The translations under genes and the position numbers were made by a program. The notes beneath the pieces were generated by a model. The model ran no database searches, was not told where the DNA came from, and saw only the letters and a list, made by a program, of their open reading frames with translations. A DNA stretch of 64,000 nucleotides from Aeromonas schubertii (GTDB lineage Bacteria > Pseudomonadota > Gammaproteobacteria > Enterobacterales > Aeromonadaceae), in contig NZ_CDDB01000109.1 in NCBI RefSeq assembly GCF_000820105.1, positions 30,855 to 94,854 on the forward strand. The letters run 5' to 3'. How positions within the stretch are numbered: the first letter of the stretch is position 1; every line of letters starts with the position of its first letter. Of the stretch, positions 44,936 through 53,417 are shown piece after piece.

Positions 44936-45568
44936 ATGTACGCCTCCCTGTTTCTCACCCTGGGTGCCATGCACCTGGTTGCCCTCGCCAGCCCAGGGCC
45001 GGATGTCGCCCTGATCCTGCGTAGCTGTCAACATCGCCCCCTCGCCATCGGGGCGGCGCTCGGCATCTCGCTGGCCATCCTGCTCCACGCCACCCTGAGC
45101 CTCACCGGCATCAGCCTGTTGATCGCCGGCGCCCCCCTGCTGTTCACGGGGATCAAGCTGATCGGTGCCCTCTATCTGGGCAAGATGGCCTGGGGGGCGC
45201 TGCTGGCCGCTCGTTACCCCAGTGCGGCGTTTGTCACGACGTCGGAGGGGGCACAAGGGAATCTGCTGCGAGGGGTGCGCCAGGGGATGGCCACCAACCT
45301 GCTCAATCCCAAGGCATTGCTCTTCTTCATGGGACTGCTGGCGGCCATGGTGACGCCCGAGGTCGAGACGGGGATCCGGCTGCTGCTGGCATTGGAGCTG
45401 TTTATTCTGTCACTCGTCTGGTTTCTGCTGTTGGCCTGGGGCCTCTCCGGCGAGCGGGCCAAGGGGCTTATCGCCCGAGCCCAGCGCCCGATCAATCTGA
45501 TCACGGGGCTGCTGTTTGGGGCCGTCAGCCTCTCCATCCTCTGGAGTCTGCTGCCTCTGGCCCCGTGA
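44936..45568 (+). CDS. LysE/RhtB-family amino-acid exporter
   Basis: The 210-aa protein has five to six membrane segments and the family motif HLVALASPGPDVALILRSC near the start, plus NLLNPKALLFFMGLLA. It exports amino acids or related compounds. The ATG at 44936 has GGAG eight bases upstream and is preferred to an earlier in-frame ATG. Probably controlled by the AraC regulator upstream. Confidence 0.88.
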   Translation: MYASLFLTLGAMHLVALASPGPDVALILRSCQHRPLAIGAALGISLAILLHATLSLTGISLLIAGAPLLFTGIKLIGALYLGKMAWGALLAARYPSAAFVTTSEGAQGNLLRGVRQGMATNLLNPKALLFFMGLLAAMVTPEVETGIRLLLALELFILSLVWFLLLAWGLSGERAKGLIARAQRPINLITGLLFGAVSLSILWSLLPLAP

Positions 45569-45577
45569 TGAGGTGAC

Positions 45578-46195
45578 TCAGGGGGTCACACGCAGATAGA
45601 CATAGCCCTCGCCCGGACTGCCCCAGCGCAGGGTTCCCTGCTGGTCATAGGCGCGATCGAGCAAACGGATGTGCTCGGGACCGATCCAGATGTACTGAAC
45701 CAGGGTGTCGGCACCGGCGAAGTTGGTGGGGCAGCGCCCAATCTCGTTGCGCCCCTCGTAGTGCCCGGAGGGGAGGCGGCGCAGGCGCAACTCGCAGCCG
45801 GCGCGGCGGGAGAGTTGTTCGGGGGTCAGGGTGCGCAGCTTGGCGGGATCGCGCCAGGCACCGGCGAAATCGGTCGCCTTGGGCATGGTGTATTCGACCA
45901 TCAGCAGCTCTCCCCGACCGGCATCGGTGAGATGGAAGATACGCTGTCGAAAGGGGTGGGCGGGGCGAGCGACGAGGCTCTGCTCCAGATAAAGCCAGTA
46001 GCCGGGTCCTTCATGGGGCCATATGGTCCGAGCGTGCAACTCGGCGGCTTCGAAACGGCGATCCTCCTCGGCCTGGGTCCGGCTGCTGAAGTCACCGTTT
46101 AACCACCCCATCAGAGGCGGCAGGGGATTGCCCCACACCTGACCACATCCCATCAGCCATACCGCCAACCACCAGCGGCATCCTCTCCTTGCCAT
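45578..46195 (-). CDS. CpeT/CpcT-family (DUF1001) secreted protein
   Basis: The 205-aa protein has a signal peptide (about 1-22, WWLAVWLMGCGQVWG) and the CpeT/CpcT core: LNGDFSSRTQAEEDRRF, LYLEQSLVARPAHPFRQRI and CELRLRRLPSGHYEG. CpcT-type enzymes attach bilins to phycobiliproteins in cyanobacteria. Phycobiliproteins are not expected in this kind of organism, so the role in the periplasm is unknown. GAGGGAG precedes the ATG. Confidence 0.82.
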   Translation of the reverse strand: MARRGCRWWLAVWLMGCGQVWGNPLPPLMGWLNGDFSSRTQAEEDRRFEAAELHARTIWPHEGPGYWLYLEQSLVARPAHPFRQRIFHLTDAGRGELLMVEYTMPKATDFAGAWRDPAKLRTLTPEQLSRRAGCELRLRRLPSGHYEGRNEIGRCPTNFAGADTLVQYIWIGPEHIRLLDRAYDQQGTLRWGSPGEGYVYLRVTP

Positions 46196-46403
46196 GACTC
46201 CCTCTCCCTCAGGACTGGCGCCATTATAAGCAGACTCCCGGTCGTCTCCCCATGTGGCGACACCCGCTTTGTGATCCTGGTCGGTTACTCGCCACATTCG
46301 CAGGCGATGGGGAAGGGGTCAGGCATTGTCGCATCCGGCCCCGCCATCCCCCCAATGGGGTCACCCCATGGCACAATGGTTTTTTTCGCACCAGGAAGAG
46401 CCC

Positions 46404-46757
46404 ATGAAAACCCTGATAGCCATACTCCTCGGCAGCCTGCTTGGCGCCTGCAGCCAGGCCCCGCAGCCTCTCTCTTGTGACCCCGTTCCCGGAGGCTGGC
46501 AATCGATGCCTCAACCGGATGCCGAGGCCAAAGCAGCCCTGGCCCACGTGCTGGCTCAGATGAACACATCGGCTCACCTCAAGGGGATCACCCGGGTCGA
46601 TCGCCAGGTGGTCGCCGGTATCAACTACGACATCGAGTTCATGCTGGATACCGGGGAGATGTGGAACACCCGAGTCTACCGTACGTTGCAAGGAGAGTAC
46701 CGGATGACCCGCCCGGCCAGGCAGGGTGCCCTGCCGGCCATCTGTCCCCGGAATTAA
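46404..46757 (+). CDS. Cystatin-like lipoprotein
   Basis: The 117-aa protein has a lipoprotein signal (LLGSLLGAC, lipid on Cys17) and a small domain with three cystatin features: a glycine pair near the mature start (PGGW), a helix DAEAKAALAHVLAQMN, and QVVAG in RVDRQVVAGINYDIEF, the QxVxG loop by which cystatins block papain-type proteases. The late WNTRVYRTLQGEY strand also fits. Inhibitor activity is inference. GGAAGAG precedes the ATG. Confidence 0.75.
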   Translation: MKTLIAILLGSLLGACSQAPQPLSCDPVPGGWQSMPQPDAEAKAALAHVLAQMNTSAHLKGITRVDRQVVAGINYDIEFMLDTGEMWNTRVYRTLQGEYRMTRPARQGALPAICPRN

Positions 46758-46827
46758 GGAGAGATCGCTGGCCGGCCATCACGAGCTGACCCCAGCCCTC
46801 GCACCGAGCGGTACTCCTCCAGCAGGC

Positions 46828-47307
46828 TTACTCCCGGTAACGGGCGGCGGTGATGAACTGACCGAAACTCTCGCACCAGATGATGACGCTGGTATAGCGG
46901 GCCGGATCGACCTCAGGTGGAAGGGGGACGATAAAGTTATCGAAAGTCTTTACCGGCCCGACTCGCACCATCTGCCCCTTGAGGCGGGCAAAGTCGGCCT
47001 CGCTCTCCACAAAGGTCGGAGAGAGATAGAGCTGGTAATCGGGGCCGGGGGCGAGACGCCCCATCAGGGTGATGGCATCCGGCCCCACAGAGACCTCCCC
47101 TTCCCCCCAATGGAGACGATCGCTGTCCTTCAGATCCCGGCGGAAGGTGCCACGGAAGCTGGCCTCCCCCTGTGCCGATGCTACCTGCTCGACACTCGGT
47201 GCCGGCGGCGCCGTCAGAATGGGCAACACATAGATACCGCCGGCAAAACCGGCCGCCCCCACCAACAGGTGGCTGGCCAGCAGGGCGCCAATTCGAAGAG
47301 GACGCAT
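46828..47307 (-). CDS. DM13-domain protein with N-terminal anchor
   Basis: The 159-aa protein has an N-terminal hydrophobic segment (about 5-32) and one DM13 domain (about 48-157) with PGPDYQLYLSPTFVE, VGPVKTFDNFIVPLPP and SVIIWCESFGQFITAARY. DM13 domains are proposed to take part in redox or electron transfer; the conserved cysteine is in IIWCESF. Exported or membrane-bound; partner unknown. Confidence 0.82.
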   Translation of the reverse strand: MRPLRIGALLASHLLVGAAGFAGGIYVLPILTAPPAPSVEQVASAQGEASFRGTFRRDLKDSDRLHWGEGEVSVGPDAITLMGRLAPGPDYQLYLSPTFVESEADFARLKGQMVRVGPVKTFDNFIVPLPPEVDPARYTSVIIWCESFGQFITAARYRE

Positions 47308-47583
47308 AGAGACTCACTCCTTGATCAATCTGGGCTCACCCTAGCAGGGGGAGACCCCCTTGCCCAGCCTTCGCGGGTTATTAACCTGCCACACACTCTT
47401 GTCTGGCCCCTGCAATATCTGCTTACACTCTCGTCACCTCCGGGATTTGAATCCTTCCCCGCAGAATGGGACCATCACACCGCTGCTTATCAGCAGAGTC
47501 ATCAACAAGCGGCCAGCCGCACCACAACAATAATCCCGGCGTTCGGTCCCCCCCTTTCGCCACACCCCATGAGTTCAGGCCCC

Positions 47584-47970
47584 ATGAAAAAACTGTTTTT
47601 ACTCCTGCCAACCCTGGTGCTGACCGCCTGCGCCGGCAATCTCACCTCCATCGACAAAACCAGCCCACAGGGACGCCTGGTTGTTATCGGCCAGTTTCCC
47701 CCCAAGCCGGAGAATCACTGCACCCTCAAATATAACGAGGAGATGTCCATGAACCTGCTGGAGCGCTACACCAGTGCCGGCATGGTCAACTCCGTCATGA
47801 GCAACAGTGCCGAGAGCCTGAAAACGGCAGATACGCACCAGGCGAATTACGTGCACATTTATCTGCCGGCCCAGAAGATGCTGTTCGGAGTCATCGACCT
47901 CAACTACAACGACAAACCCCGCACCACCTACTACGACTGCCAGTCCCTGAAGGGGCTGACTCGAACCTGA
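47584..47970 (+). CDS. Hypothetical lipoprotein, 128 aa
   Basis: A lipoprotein signal peptide (LFLLLPTLVLTAC, lipid on Cys16) is followed by a small domain with two further cysteines (NHCTLKY, YYDCQSL) that could form a disulphide. No family recognised. An ATG five codons earlier is possible. A GC hairpin without a T tract follows the stop. Confidence 0.7.
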   Translation: MKKLFLLLPTLVLTACAGNLTSIDKTSPQGRLVVIGQFPPKPENHCTLKYNEEMSMNLLERYTSAGMVNSVMSNSAESLKTADTHQANYVHIYLPAQKMLFGVIDLNYNDKPRTTYYDCQSLKGLTRT

Positions 47971-48060
47971 CCGCGTCATCCCCTGCTGACGGTGGCCTGA
48001 AGGGCCACCAAACAGACCCATCATATACCCATTTGGATATAGCCTTTCATTTCAACAAGA

Positions 48061-48076
48061 TACCTCCTAATGGATA
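48061..48076. promoter_or_regulatory. NarL/NarP site of the nirB promoter
   Basis: TACCTCC-TA-ATGGATA is a 7-2-7 site with 6 of 7 matches in each half. Its centre is 28 bases upstream of the FNR box centre, the same distance as in the E. coli nirB promoter (-69.5 and -41.5). Confidence 0.65.
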
Positions 48077-48089
48077 TATAAACTGACAA

Positions 48090-48103
48090 TTGATTTGCAT
48101 CAA
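48090..48103. promoter_or_regulatory. FNR box of the nirB promoter
   Basis: TTGAT-TTGC-ATCAA is a perfect FNR consensus. Placing it at -41.5 puts the RNA start at 48138, six bases after TAGCCT (48126-48131), a usable -10 element. This predicts anaerobic activation of nirBDC-cysG. Confidence 0.85.
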
Positions 48104-48173
48104 TTGTCCCCTGCGTCACGCTGGTTAGCCTTGCCTCAGCATTGTTGTTTTATTACTCCAACTTGAGGCAATC

Positions 48174-50717
48174 ATGAGCAAAGTCAGACTGGTCGTTGTG
48201 GGCAACGGCATGGTGGGGCACCGCTTCATCGAAGAGCTGATCGAACGTGGTGGCGGCGACCACCACGAGATCACCGTCTTCGGTGCAGAACCCCGCCCCG
48301 CCTACGACCGCGTCCACCTCTCCTCCTATTTCTCCCATCACACCAGCGAAGATCTCTCCCTCGTCAAACCGGGTTTCTACGAGAAACACGGGATCCGGCT
48401 GCTGCTGGGTGAGGCGGTGAAAAAAATCGACAGAAATGGCCGCGAGATCCACTCCAACAAGGGTACCGTCGTCACCTATGACAAGCTGGTGTTGGCCACC
48501 GGCTCCTACCCCTGGGTCCCCCCCATCACCGGCAGCCAGCATCATGAGTGCTTCGTCTACCGCACCATCGAGGATCTCAAGGCCATTCGCAGCGCCGCCA
48601 AAGAGGGCAAGAGTGGCGTGGTGATCGGTGGTGGCCTGCTCGGTCTGGAGGCGGCCGGCGCCCTCAAGGCGCTGGGTCTGGAGACCCATGTGGTGGAGTT
48701 TGCCCCCGTGCTGATGGCCGAGCAGTTGGACGCCCAGGGTGGCCAGATGCTGCGCCGCAAGATCGAGTCCATGGGCGTACAGGTGCACACCGGCAAGAAC
48801 ACCCAAGAGATCCTGATGCACGGCGGCAAGGAAGCCAAACACCGCCTCGCCTTCGCCGACGGCACCTCGCTCGACGTCGATGTGGTGGTCTTCTCTACCG
48901 GCATCCGCCCCCAGGATACCCTGGGCCGCTACGGGGATCTGGCGGTGGCCGAGCGCGGCGGCATCGTCATCGATGATCAGTGCCGCACCTCGGATCCCGA
49001 CATCCTCGCCATCGGCGAGTGTGCCTCCTGGCAGGGCCGCTTCTTCGGCCTGGTGGCCCCTGGCTACAAGATGGCCCAGATCGCCGTCGATCAGCTGCTG
49101 GGCGAGCAGAGCGCCTTCCAAGGGGCGGACATGAGCGCCAAGCTCAAGCTGCTCGGCGTCTCGGTAGGCTCCATCGGCGATGCCCACGGCCGCACCCCGG
49201 GCAGCCACAGCTACCTGTTCCAGGACGACCAGGCCGGTATCTACAAGCGCCTGGTGGTGAGCGAAGATAACAGCCGCCTGCTCGGCGCCGTGCTGGTGGG
49301 GGACGTGGAGGACTACGGCAACCTGCTGCAGATGATGCTGAGCGCCCTGCCCCTGCCGGAGCACCCGGACACCCTGATCCTGCCCGCCTACGCCGGGGCC
49401 AAGCCGACGCTGGGGGTCGACGCCCTGCCTGAGACGGCCCAGATCTGCTCCTGCTTCGACGTCTCCAAGGGGGATATAGCCCGCGCCGTGGCCGAGGGTC
49501 ATACCACCCTGGCCGCCATCAAGCAGCAGACCGGCGCCGGCACCGGCTGTGGTGGCTGTGTGCCCCTCATCAGCCAGGTGCTCAACGCCGAGCTGGCCAA
49601 GCAGGGGATCGAGGTCAACCATCACCTGTGCGAACACTTCCCCTATTCCCGTCAGGAGCTGCTGCACCTGGTGAAGATCGAGGGGATCAAGAGCTTCCCC
49701 GAGTTGCTGGCCAGACATGGCAAGGGGCATGGCTGCGAGGTGTGCAAACCGACCGTCGGCTCCATCCTCGCCTCCTGCTGGAACGACTATGTGCTGAGCC
49801 CCCTGCACGCCCCCCTGCAGGACACCAACGATATCTTCCTCGGCAACATGCAAAAGGACGGCACCTACTCGGTGATCCCGCGCATGGCCGGCGGTGAGGT
49901 GACGCCCGAGGGGCTGCTGGCCCTGGCCGAGGTGGCCCGCGATTTCAACCTCTACACCAAGGTGACCGGCGCCCAGCGGATCGGCCTGTTCGGCGCCCAC
50001 AAGGGGGATCTCCCCGCCATCTGGACCCGCCTGCTGGCGGCCGGCTTCGAGACCGGCCAGGCCTATGCCAAGGCCCTGCGCATGGTGAAGACCTGCGTCG
50101 GCAGCACCTGGTGCCGCTTTGGCGTGCAAGACAGCGTGGGCCTCGGGGTCTATCTCGAGAACCGCTACAAGGGCATCCGCACCCCCCACAAGATGAAGTT
50201 CGGTGTCTCCGGTTGTACCCGTGAGTGTGCCGAGGCCCAGGGCAAGGATGTGGGCATCATCGCCACCGACGCCGGCTGGAACCTCTATCTCGGCGGCAAC
50301 GGCGGCATGAAGCCGCGCCATGCCGAGCTGCTGGCCTCGGATCTGGACCAGGACACCCTGCTCAAGTACGTCGACCGCTTCATGATGTTCTACGTGCGCA
50401 GTGCCGACAAACTGGAGCGTACCGCCACCTGGATAGGCAACCTCGAGGGGGGTATCGACTACCTGCGCGAGGTGATCATCGACGACACGCTGGGGCTGGC
50501 CGAACAGCTCGAAGCCGAGATGCAGCAACTGATCGCCACCTACGAATGCGAGTGGTCGCGCACCCTCTCCGATGAAGACGCACTGAAGCGCTTTAGCCAT
50601 TTCATCAACAGCGACCAGCGTGACCCGGACGTACAGTTCGTCCCCGAGCGCGCCCAAAAGCGACCGGCCACCCCGGCCGAGCGTATCCCCGTCTATCAGA
50701 TCGAACTGGAGAAGTGA
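48174..50717 (+). CDS. nirB: NADH-dependent nitrite reductase, large subunit
   Basis: The 847-aa cytoplasmic enzyme reduces nitrite to ammonium. Domains in order: FAD/NAD-binding reductase (about 1-330, VVVGNGMVGHRFIEEL and GGGLLGLEAAGALKALGL), a BFD-like [2Fe-2S] domain (about 420-480, CSCFDV and GCGGCVP), ferredoxin-like half domain, and the sirohaem/[4Fe-4S] domain with TWCRFG and FGVSGCTRECAEAQGKD. GAGG precedes the ATG. It leads nirB-nirD-nirC-cysG with conserved FNR and Nar sites upstream. Confidence 0.97.
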   Translation: MSKVRLVVVGNGMVGHRFIEELIERGGGDHHEITVFGAEPRPAYDRVHLSSYFSHHTSEDLSLVKPGFYEKHGIRLLLGEAVKKIDRNGREIHSNKGTVVTYDKLVLATGSYPWVPPITGSQHHECFVYRTIEDLKAIRSAAKEGKSGVVIGGGLLGLEAAGALKALGLETHVVEFAPVLMAEQLDAQGGQMLRRKIESMGVQVHTGKNTQEILMHGGKEAKHRLAFADGTSLDVDVVVFSTGIRPQDTLGRYGDLAVAERGGIVIDDQCRTSDPDILAIGECASWQGRFFGLVAPGYKMAQIAVDQLLGEQSAFQGADMSAKLKLLGVSVGSIGDAHGRTPGSHSYLFQDDQAGIYKRLVVSEDNSRLLGAVLVGDVEDYGNLLQMMLSALPLPEHPDTLILPAYAGAKPTLGVDALPETAQICSCFDVSKGDIARAVAEGHTTLAAIKQQTGAGTGCGGCVPLISQVLNAELAKQGIEVNHHLCEHFPYSRQELLHLVKIEGIKSFPELLARHGKGHGCEVCKPTVGSILASCWNDYVLSPLHAPLQDTNDIFLGNMQKDGTYSVIPRMAGGEVTPEGLLALAEVARDFNLYTKVTGAQRIGLFGAHKGDLPAIWTRLLAAGFETGQAYAKALRMVKTCVGSTWCRFGVQDSVGLGVYLENRYKGIRTPHKMKFGVSGCTRECAEAQGKDVGIIATDAGWNLYLGGNGGMKPRHAELLASDLDQDTLLKYVDRFMMFYVRSADKLERTATWIGNLEGGIDYLREVIIDDTLGLAEQLEAEMQQLIATYECEWSRTLSDEDALKRFSHFINSDQRDPDVQFVPERAQKRPATPAERIPVYQIELEK

Positions 50718-50719
50718 TC

Positions 50720-51037
50720 ATGCAACTGGCCTGTCTACTCGACGACATACTGCCGGGCACCGGTGTCTGCGCCCTGATCGCGGGACACCAGGTGGCCCTG
50801 TTCCGGCCGACCGACGGGGAGTCACTGTTCGCCATCGGCAACCAGGACCCCTTCTACCAGGCCAACGTGCTGTCACGGGGCCTGATCGGTGAGCACGAAG
50901 GGGAGTTCTGGGTCGCCAGCCCCCTCAAGAAGCAGCGCTTTCGCCTGCGCGATGGCCTCTGCCTCGATAACCCCGCCGTCTCGGTTCCCGCCTATCGGCT
51001 CGAACTGCGCGGTCGGGAAGTCTGGGTCGCCGTCTGA
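50720..51037 (+). CDS. nirD: Nitrite reductase small subunit
   Basis: The 105-aa Rieske-like-fold protein lacks the Rieske cysteine/histidine ligands, as expected of NirD (GVCALIAGHQVALFRP; NPAVSVPAYRLELRG). It pairs with NirB. The ATG two bases after the nirB stop has GGAG in the nirB end, so the two are translationally coupled. Confidence 0.94.
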   Translation: MQLACLLDDILPGTGVCALIAGHQVALFRPTDGESLFAIGNQDPFYQANVLSRGLIGEHEGEFWVASPLKKQRFRLRDGLCLDNPAVSVPAYRLELRGREVWVAV

Positions 51038-51093
51038 ACCGGATTGAACACGTTTCGGGCTGCCGACAGGCGGCCCTCTTAAGGATTCAAAAG

Positions 51094-51894
51094 ATGTACA
51101 CAGAAACCATCAACAAGTGTGCCGCCAACGCGGCCCGCATCGATCGCTTCAGCCGCCAGGACGGCTTCGGCTTCTGGCTCAGCTCCGCCATGGCAGGCGC
51201 CTACGTGGGGCTGGGCATCATCCTCATCTTCACCCTGGGTAACCTGGTGGATCCCGCCATCCGTCCCCTGGTGATGGGGGCCACCTTCGGCATCGCACTG
51301 ACCCTGGTGATCATGGCCGGCTCCGAGCTCTACACCGGCCACACCATGTTCCTCACCTTCGGGGTCAAGGCGGGCGCCATCAGCGCCGGCGACGCCCTGC
51401 GCATCCTGCCCCAGACCTGGGCCGGCAACCTGCTGGGCTCCATCTTCGTGGCCCTGCTCTACTCCTACGGTGGCAGCCTGCTACCGGATGCGGGCAGCCT
51501 GGCCCACAAGGTGGCCCTGGCCAAGACCCAGGCACCGGCCCTGACCCTGTTTATGAAGGGGATCCTCTGTAACTGGCTGGTCTGCCTCGCCATCTGGATG
51601 ACCCTGCGCACCGAGGGAGCCGCCCGCTTCATCGCCATCTGGTGGTGCCTGCTGGCCTTCATCGCCTCCGGTTACGAGCACTCCATCGCCAACATGACCC
51701 TGTTCGCCCTCTCCTGGCTCGGCAACCACTCCGAGGCCTTCACCCTGAGCGGCATCGGTCACAACCTGCTGTGGGTGACCCTGGGCAACACCGTCTCCGG
51801 CGTCCTCTTCATGGGCCTCGGCTACTGGTATGCCACCCCCAGAGCCGAGCGTCCGGTCGCGGCATCCACCGCTCGCCAGACCCAAACCGCCTGA
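51094..51894 (+). CDS. nirC: Nitrite channel NirC (FNT family)
   Basis: The 266-aa membrane protein has six segments and the formate-nitrite transporter signatures [15 protein letters not shown] and [16 protein letters not shown], with [12 protein letters not shown] and [12 protein letters not shown]. It brings nitrite in for NirBD and lets excess out. Confidence 0.95.
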   Translation: MYTETINKCAANAARIDRFSRQDGFGFWLSSAMAGAYVGLGIILIFTLGNLVDPAIRPLVMGATFGIALTLVIMAGSELYTGHTMFLTFGVKAGAISAGDALRILPQTWAGNLLGSIFVALLYSYGGSLLPDAGSLAHKVALAKTQAPALTLFMKGILCNWLVCLAIWMTLRTEGAARFIAIWWCLLAFIASGYEHSIANMTLFALSWLGNHSEAFTLSGIGHNLLWVTLGNTVSGVLFMGLGYWYATPRAERPVAASTARQTQTA

Positions 51895-51907
51895 TCCGGA
51901 GGCCACC

Positions 51908-53308
51908 ATGGACTACTTCCCCCTCTTCTGCCAATTGGAGCACAAACCGGTACTGCTGGTCGGCGGCGGTGAGGTGGCCGAGCGCAAGGCCCGCCTGCTG
52001 CTCGACGCCGGCGCCTGCCTGACCCTGGTCGCCCCCGAGGTGGAGCCCGCTCTCGCCGCACTGGCCGAGGAGGGCGCCCTGACCTGGCGCGCCGAGCCGT
52101 TTGCGCCTGTGCATCTGGAGGGGATGTGGCTGGTGGTGGCCGCCACCGACCGGCGCGAGGTGAACGCCCTGGTCTACCAGAGCGCCAACGCCCGGCGGCT
52201 GTTTTGCAACGTGGTGGACGACCCCAAGCGCTCCAGCTTCATCATGCCCTCCATCATCGATCGCTCCCCCCTGATGGTGGCCATCTCCTCCGGCGGTCAG
52301 GCCCCGGTACTGGCCAGGTTGCTGCGGGAGAAGCTCGAGGCCATGCTGCCCCAGCATCTGGGCAAGCTGGCGGCGTTTGCCGGCAGCCTGCGCGGCCGGG
52401 TCAAGGCACGCTTTGCCGGCCTGACCGAGCGGCGCCGCTTCTGGGAACGCCTGCTCGGGGCCGACCGCCTGGGTCAGGCCCTGGCCCGGGGCGACGAGGC
52501 AGCGGCCAGTCAGCTGGCCGATGCCCTGTTTGCCGAGGAGGGCAAGACCCACGGCGAGGTGGTCCTGGTGGGGGCCGGCCCCGGGGATCCGGGCCTGCTC
52601 ACCCTGCACGCCCTGCGCCACATGCAGGAGGCAGACCTGGTGGTCTATGACCGCCTGGTCTCGGACGAGGTCATGGCCCTGGTGCGCCGGGATGCTCGCC
52701 GCCTCTTCGTCGGCAAGCAGGCGGGTAACCACTGCGTGCCCCAGGAGGGGATCAACCAGCTGCTGCTGGAGGAGGCGGGCAAGGGGCTCAAGGTCGTGCG
52801 GCTCAAGGGGGGCGACCCCTTCATCTTCGGTCGCGGCGGCGAGGAGCTGGAGACGCTGGTCGGCAGCGGCATCGGTTTTCAGGTGGTGCCGGGGATCACA
52901 GCGGCCAGCGGCTGCGCCGCCTATGCCGGCATCCCGCTAACCCACCGGGACCACGCCCAGAGCGTGCGTTTCGTCACCGCCCACGGCAAGGGGGGCACCC
53001 AGGATCTGGAGTGGTCCCTGCTGGCCAGGGAGAAACAGACCCTGGTCTTCTACATGGGGCTGTCGAGCTGTGCCACCATTCGCGAGCAACTGCTGGCCCA
53101 CGGCAAGGAGGGCGACACCCCGGTGGCGCTCATCGAGCACGGCACCCGGCCGGAGCAACGGGTCATCCGCGGCACTCTGGACCAGTTGCCCGCCTTGGCG
53201 GTGGGCGTCGAGAGCCCGGCCCTCATCATGGTGGGATCCGTAGTGACACTCGCCGACTCCCTCGCCTGGTTCGGCTCCTCCCCCGTCCCGCTGCAAGCCA
53301 GCGCCTGA
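51908..53308 (+). CDS. cysG: Sirohaem synthase (multifunctional CysG)
   Basis: The 466-aa enzyme has an N-terminal dehydrogenase/ferrochelatase domain (about 1-200, [20 protein letters not shown]) and a C-terminal uroporphyrinogen III methyltransferase (about 215-460, [35 protein letters not shown]). It makes the sirohaem needed by NirB. The frame is open upstream within nirC, but the ATG at 51908 has GGAGG and the conserved start. Last gene of the nir operon. Confidence 0.97.
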   Translation: MDYFPLFCQLEHKPVLLVGGGEVAERKARLLLDAGACLTLVAPEVEPALAALAEEGALTWRAEPFAPVHLEGMWLVVAATDRREVNALVYQSANARRLFCNVVDDPKRSSFIMPSIIDRSPLMVAISSGGQAPVLARLLREKLEAMLPQHLGKLAAFAGSLRGRVKARFAGLTERRRFWERLLGADRLGQALARGDEAAASQLADALFAEEGKTHGEVVLVGAGPGDPGLLTLHALRHMQEADLVVYDRLVSDEVMALVRRDARRLFVGKQAGNHCVPQEGINQLLLEEAGKGLKVVRLKGGDPFIFGRGGEELETLVGSGIGFQVVPGITAASGCAAYAGIPLTHRDHAQSVRFVTAHGKGGTQDLEWSLLAREKQTLVFYMGLSSCATIREQLLAHGKEGDTPVALIEHGTRPEQRVIRGTLDQLPALAVGVESPALIMVGSVVTLADSLAWFGSSPVPLQASA

Positions 53309-53316
53309 TGTCTGCC

Positions 53317-53341
53317 AACGCCTCCCCCGGGAGGCGTTTCT
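53317..53341 (+). terminator. nir operon terminator
   Basis: Perfect stem AACGCCTCCC / GGGAGGCGTT with a small loop, then TCT; modest T tract. Confidence 0.75.
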
Positions 53342-53417
53342 CTGCTACCCCGCTTCGCGCAAGGGCCGCCGGCTCTGGTATTCTATGGCCCATCGCGCAG
53401 CCCTCAGGAATCCCTCC

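Noticed and set aside
47991-48009. GGTGGCC / GGCCACC hairpin after the 128-aa lipoprotein
   Set aside because: No T tract; too weak to call as a terminator.
48153-50657. Very long open frame on the minus strand opposite nirB
   Set aside because: It is the mirror of a GC-rich, codon-biased gene; nirB has full domain support and the antisense product shows only repetitive G, H, L, V and A composition. The same applies to long frames opposite gpmI, hemF-tsaC, mmsA, hemN and the antiporter.
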